The notes beneath the pieces were generated by a model. It saw only the letters and a program-made list of their open reading frames with translations. It was not told the DNA's origin and searched no databases. This document shows positions 62,477-64,000 of a stretch of DNA of 64,000 nt, one piece after another. Both the position numbers and the translations under genes were made by a program. The stretch comes from Leptospira sp. Its GTDB lineage: Bacteria; Spirochaetota; Leptospiria; Leptospirales; Leptospiraceae. The stretch is taken from positions 123,475 through 187,474 of the forward strand of contig JAPZTS010000008.1 in assembly GCA_027533185.1 (NCBI GenBank), in the 5' to 3' direction. Numbering within the stretch: position 1 is the stretch's first letter; every line of letters begins with the position of its first letter.

Positions 62477-63415
62477 ATGCAAATAATTTTAAAAGTTTCC
62501 GAAGATTACGACGCCCAAAGACTCGATGTTTTTCTCAAAGAAAACGCAGGAGATGATCTGAGTAGGTCCACTGTACAAAAATGGATCGATTCTGGATTTG
62601 TGACAAATCAAACCACAGAGAAAGAAATTCGTAAAAACGGTCATAAGGTGGTTCTTGGAGAAACGTACAGTGTACAGATTGTAGCCCGACCTCCATCAAG
62701 ATTGGAACCAATCCGAATGGACATACCTGTTCTATTCGATGATGACGAATTTATGGTGATCCACAAAAAACCTGGAATTGCATGCCATAGCGGACCCGGG
62801 GAAGAAGAACCATCTTTGGTCAATGGCCTTCTCTATCAGTTTAAAAATCTTTCCAGTAACGGAGGGGATAGGCGACCTGGAATCGTACATCGTTTGGACA
62901 AACCAACAGAGGGAGTTTTATTGATTGCAAAGACCGATAGAGCTCATGTAGCACTTGGCAAAATGTTTCAAGAAAGAAAGATAGAAAAAACGTATTATGT
63001 TTGGGTATTACAAGCGCCTGTAGAAGCAAAAGGTACCATTCAGTTACCCATTGGAAGAAACCCAGTGGAACGCATTAAGATGTGTGTTCGCGAGGACGGT
63101 CGTGATGCAATTACACACTATGAAACCGAAAAGATCATCCAAACACCAACAGGTAGGAAATATTCATTTTTAAAGATTGGTCTAGAAACTGGAAGAACCC
63201 ACCAAATACGTGTACATCTTTCCAAAATTGGATGTCCGGTAGTCGGAGATGGTCTCTATTCTCGGTCAGCTAAGGATTATGCTCAGTTTGGACTACTTCT
63301 CGTGGCAAAGGAACTCAAATTTGAACATCCCTTTCAGCATGGAAGGACAATTCAGGTAGGTATCGATTTTCCAGAACGATTTTTAACTTTTGAAAGAAAA
63401 TGTGTAAACTATTGA
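62477..63415 (+). CDS. RluA-family pseudouridine synthase
   Basis: 312 residues. N-terminal S4 RNA-binding domain (DAQRLDVFLKENAGDDLSRSTVQKWIDSGFV), then the catalytic domain with the signature HRLDKPTEGVLLIAKT that carries the essential Asp, and RTHQIRVHLSKIGCPVVGDGLY. It converts uridine to pseudouridine in rRNA or tRNA. It resembles RluD/RluC types, but the exact target cannot be read. A membrane gene follows 2 bp after the stop. Confidence 0.93.
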   Translation: MQIILKVSEDYDAQRLDVFLKENAGDDLSRSTVQKWIDSGFVTNQTTEKEIRKNGHKVVLGETYSVQIVARPPSRLEPIRMDIPVLFDDDEFMVIHKKPGIACHSGPGEEEPSLVNGLLYQFKNLSSNGGDRRPGIVHRLDKPTEGVLLIAKTDRAHVALGKMFQERKIEKTYYVWVLQAPVEAKGTIQLPIGRNPVERIKMCVREDGRDAITHYETEKIIQTPTGRKYSFLKIGLETGRTHQIRVHLSKIGCPVVGDGLYSRSAKDYAQFGLLLVAKELKFEHPFQHGRTIQVGIDFPERFLTFERKCVNY

Positions 63416-63416
63416 A

Positions 63417-64000
63417 ATGAAGTTCATTCGCCTAACTTTCTTTTATGCTCTTCCATACTTCTTCATGGAAAACCTTTTTGAGGTCATTTATGAATATCAC
63501 TTTGGAATTGTTACCAATAGCGATGCACTTTATCCTTATTTATTTGCAAAAGATGTCTGGACAATTGGAATAGATGGCTGGAATCTTCCACCTTCCACCT
63601 CATTTTTTCCAGATATCCTATTGTCAGTTTTCGTTTATCCCCTAGCCTCATCTACATTTCGTTTTTTTTTGATTCTAGGATTCTTTTTTTATCTCCTCCC
63701 AGGTTTACTTTCTTCACGATTTGGTTTGCACAAATCCTTAGGTCCACTCGTCTCACTCGTTTTCCTTCTTTTGGCAGCAGAGTTTCCTACTTCGATCGGT
63801 CAGTTTTTTTTGCCTGGCTTTCACACATCTGTTTTCTTTCTCTTTTATCTCTCTCTTCGAATGCTCGATACAAGTAGAGTCACCGATAGAAAATTTTACT
63901 TAAAACTTATCCTCCTCCTTTCATTTGCATTCGCATCCGAACAGCTTTTTTTGATCCAAACAGCAAGTGTTTTAATACCTTTGTATACTCAAAGATTTAA
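63417..64000 (+). CDS. multi-helix membrane protein, cut by the right edge
   Basis: The frame stays open from ATG 63417 to the end of the window (194 complete codons). It starts one base after the pseudouridine synthase stop. The N-terminal part (FIRLTFFYALPYFFMENLFEVIYEYHFGIVTNSDALYPYLFAKDVW) and later helices (FFLILGFFFYLLPGLLSS, SLVFLLLAAEFP, FFLFYLSLRML, LILLLSFAFASEQLFLIQ) suggest a polytopic membrane protein of unknown family. A PMT-like glycosyltransferase or hypothetical DUF cannot be excluded. Confidence 0.7.
   Translation, partial: MKFIRLTFFYALPYFFMENLFEVIYEYHFGIVTNSDALYPYLFAKDVWTIGIDGWNLPPSTSFFPDILLSVFVYPLASSTFRFFLILGFFFYLLPGLLSSRFGLHKSLGPLVSLVFLLLAAEFPTSIGQFFLPGFHTSVFFLFYLSLRMLDTSRVTDRKFYLKLILLLSFAFASEQLFLIQTASVLIPLYTQRF

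Noticed and set aside
1..64000. tRNA, rRNA, CRISPR arrays, prophage or intact insertion sequences
   Set aside because: I looked on both strands for cloverleaf-type TTCGA arms, regularly spaced repeats, and transposase or phage proteins. None could be supported.

Overview
The window looks like chromosomal DNA of a spirochaete of the genus Leptospira, probably an environmental or saprophytic lineage. I infer this from low GC, long intergenic spacers, and at least fourteen lipoproteins with relaxed spirochaetal lipoboxes (FNSC, MMQC, LISC, FTLSFC). Several carry the short hydrophobic 'LLALLALNNQ'-type stretch after the lipidated Cys that is common in Leptospira. The assignment rests on protein character, not on a database search. 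I saw no rRNA, tRNA, CRISPR array, phage or intact transposase.

Region 1 (1-4.5 kb) is an accessory patch. It holds small lipoprotein genes, an intact VapBC-type toxin-antitoxin pair, and a decayed BrnT/antitoxin remnant. Copies of an ~85-bp repeat with imperfect terminal inverted repeats lie between these units in cassette-like spacing; a fourth, shrunken copy lies at 27.8 kb. Region 2 (4.5-9.3 kb) has two consecutive CydA-like membrane proteins, each with a C-terminal cytochrome c domain, then a SCO1-like lipoprotein, a TetR regulator and a secreted SRPBCC protein. Region 3 (9.3-27.7 kb) has an AraC-type membrane regulator divergent from an outer-membrane protein, two class III adenylate cyclases with different sensor halves, a GH18 lipoprotein, an SDR protein, a DUF1566 lipoprotein with an Omp85-like protein, a TonB-dependent receptor, and a 1242-residue NHL/LamG lipoprotein.

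Region 4 (27.7-33.1 kb) begins with the remains of two dehydrogenase genes (a crotonyl-CoA reductase-like one and a zinc alcohol dehydrogenase). It continues with a minus-strand copper-type operon: a Cys/His-rich small protein, an MbnP-like four-Cys lipoprotein, an MbnH-like dihaem lipoprotein, a novel lipoprotein and an outer-membrane protein. Region 5 (33-38.8 kb) is mostly housekeeping: NptA-type Na/Pi transporter, SlyD, an RRM protein, a P-loop kinase and FumC.

Region 6 (38.9-50 kb) is the most notable. It is a sulfur-centred neighbourhood with a cysteine synthase fused by overlap to a degenerate EAL protein, a BASS transporter with a TauD/TfdA dioxygenase, and serine O-acetyltransferase. 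These are followed by a SufS-type cysteine desulfurase with a ~100-residue disordered N-terminal extension, a Family 2A encapsulin (SrpI-type) shell protein, and a tandem-rhodanese lipoprotein. This matches the known composition of Family 2A encapsulin loci (shell, desulfurase cargo, serine acetyltransferase, rhodanese). It suggests a protein nanocompartment that holds sulfur released from cysteine. Debris of a GAF-domain signalling gene separates shell and rhodanese genes.

Region 7 (50-55.3 kb) is a block of surface genes (outer-membrane protein, two ankyrin lipoproteins, S41 protease lipoprotein) bracketed by a 133-bp direct repeat. Region 8 (55.3-64 kb) holds a broken secreted-protein gene, an SH3 protein, class I fumarase, an alpha/beta-hydrolase lipoprotein divergent from a TetR regulator, another TetR gene, an OmpA-like lipoprotein, an RluA-type pseudouridine synthase, and a membrane-protein gene that runs off the right edge.
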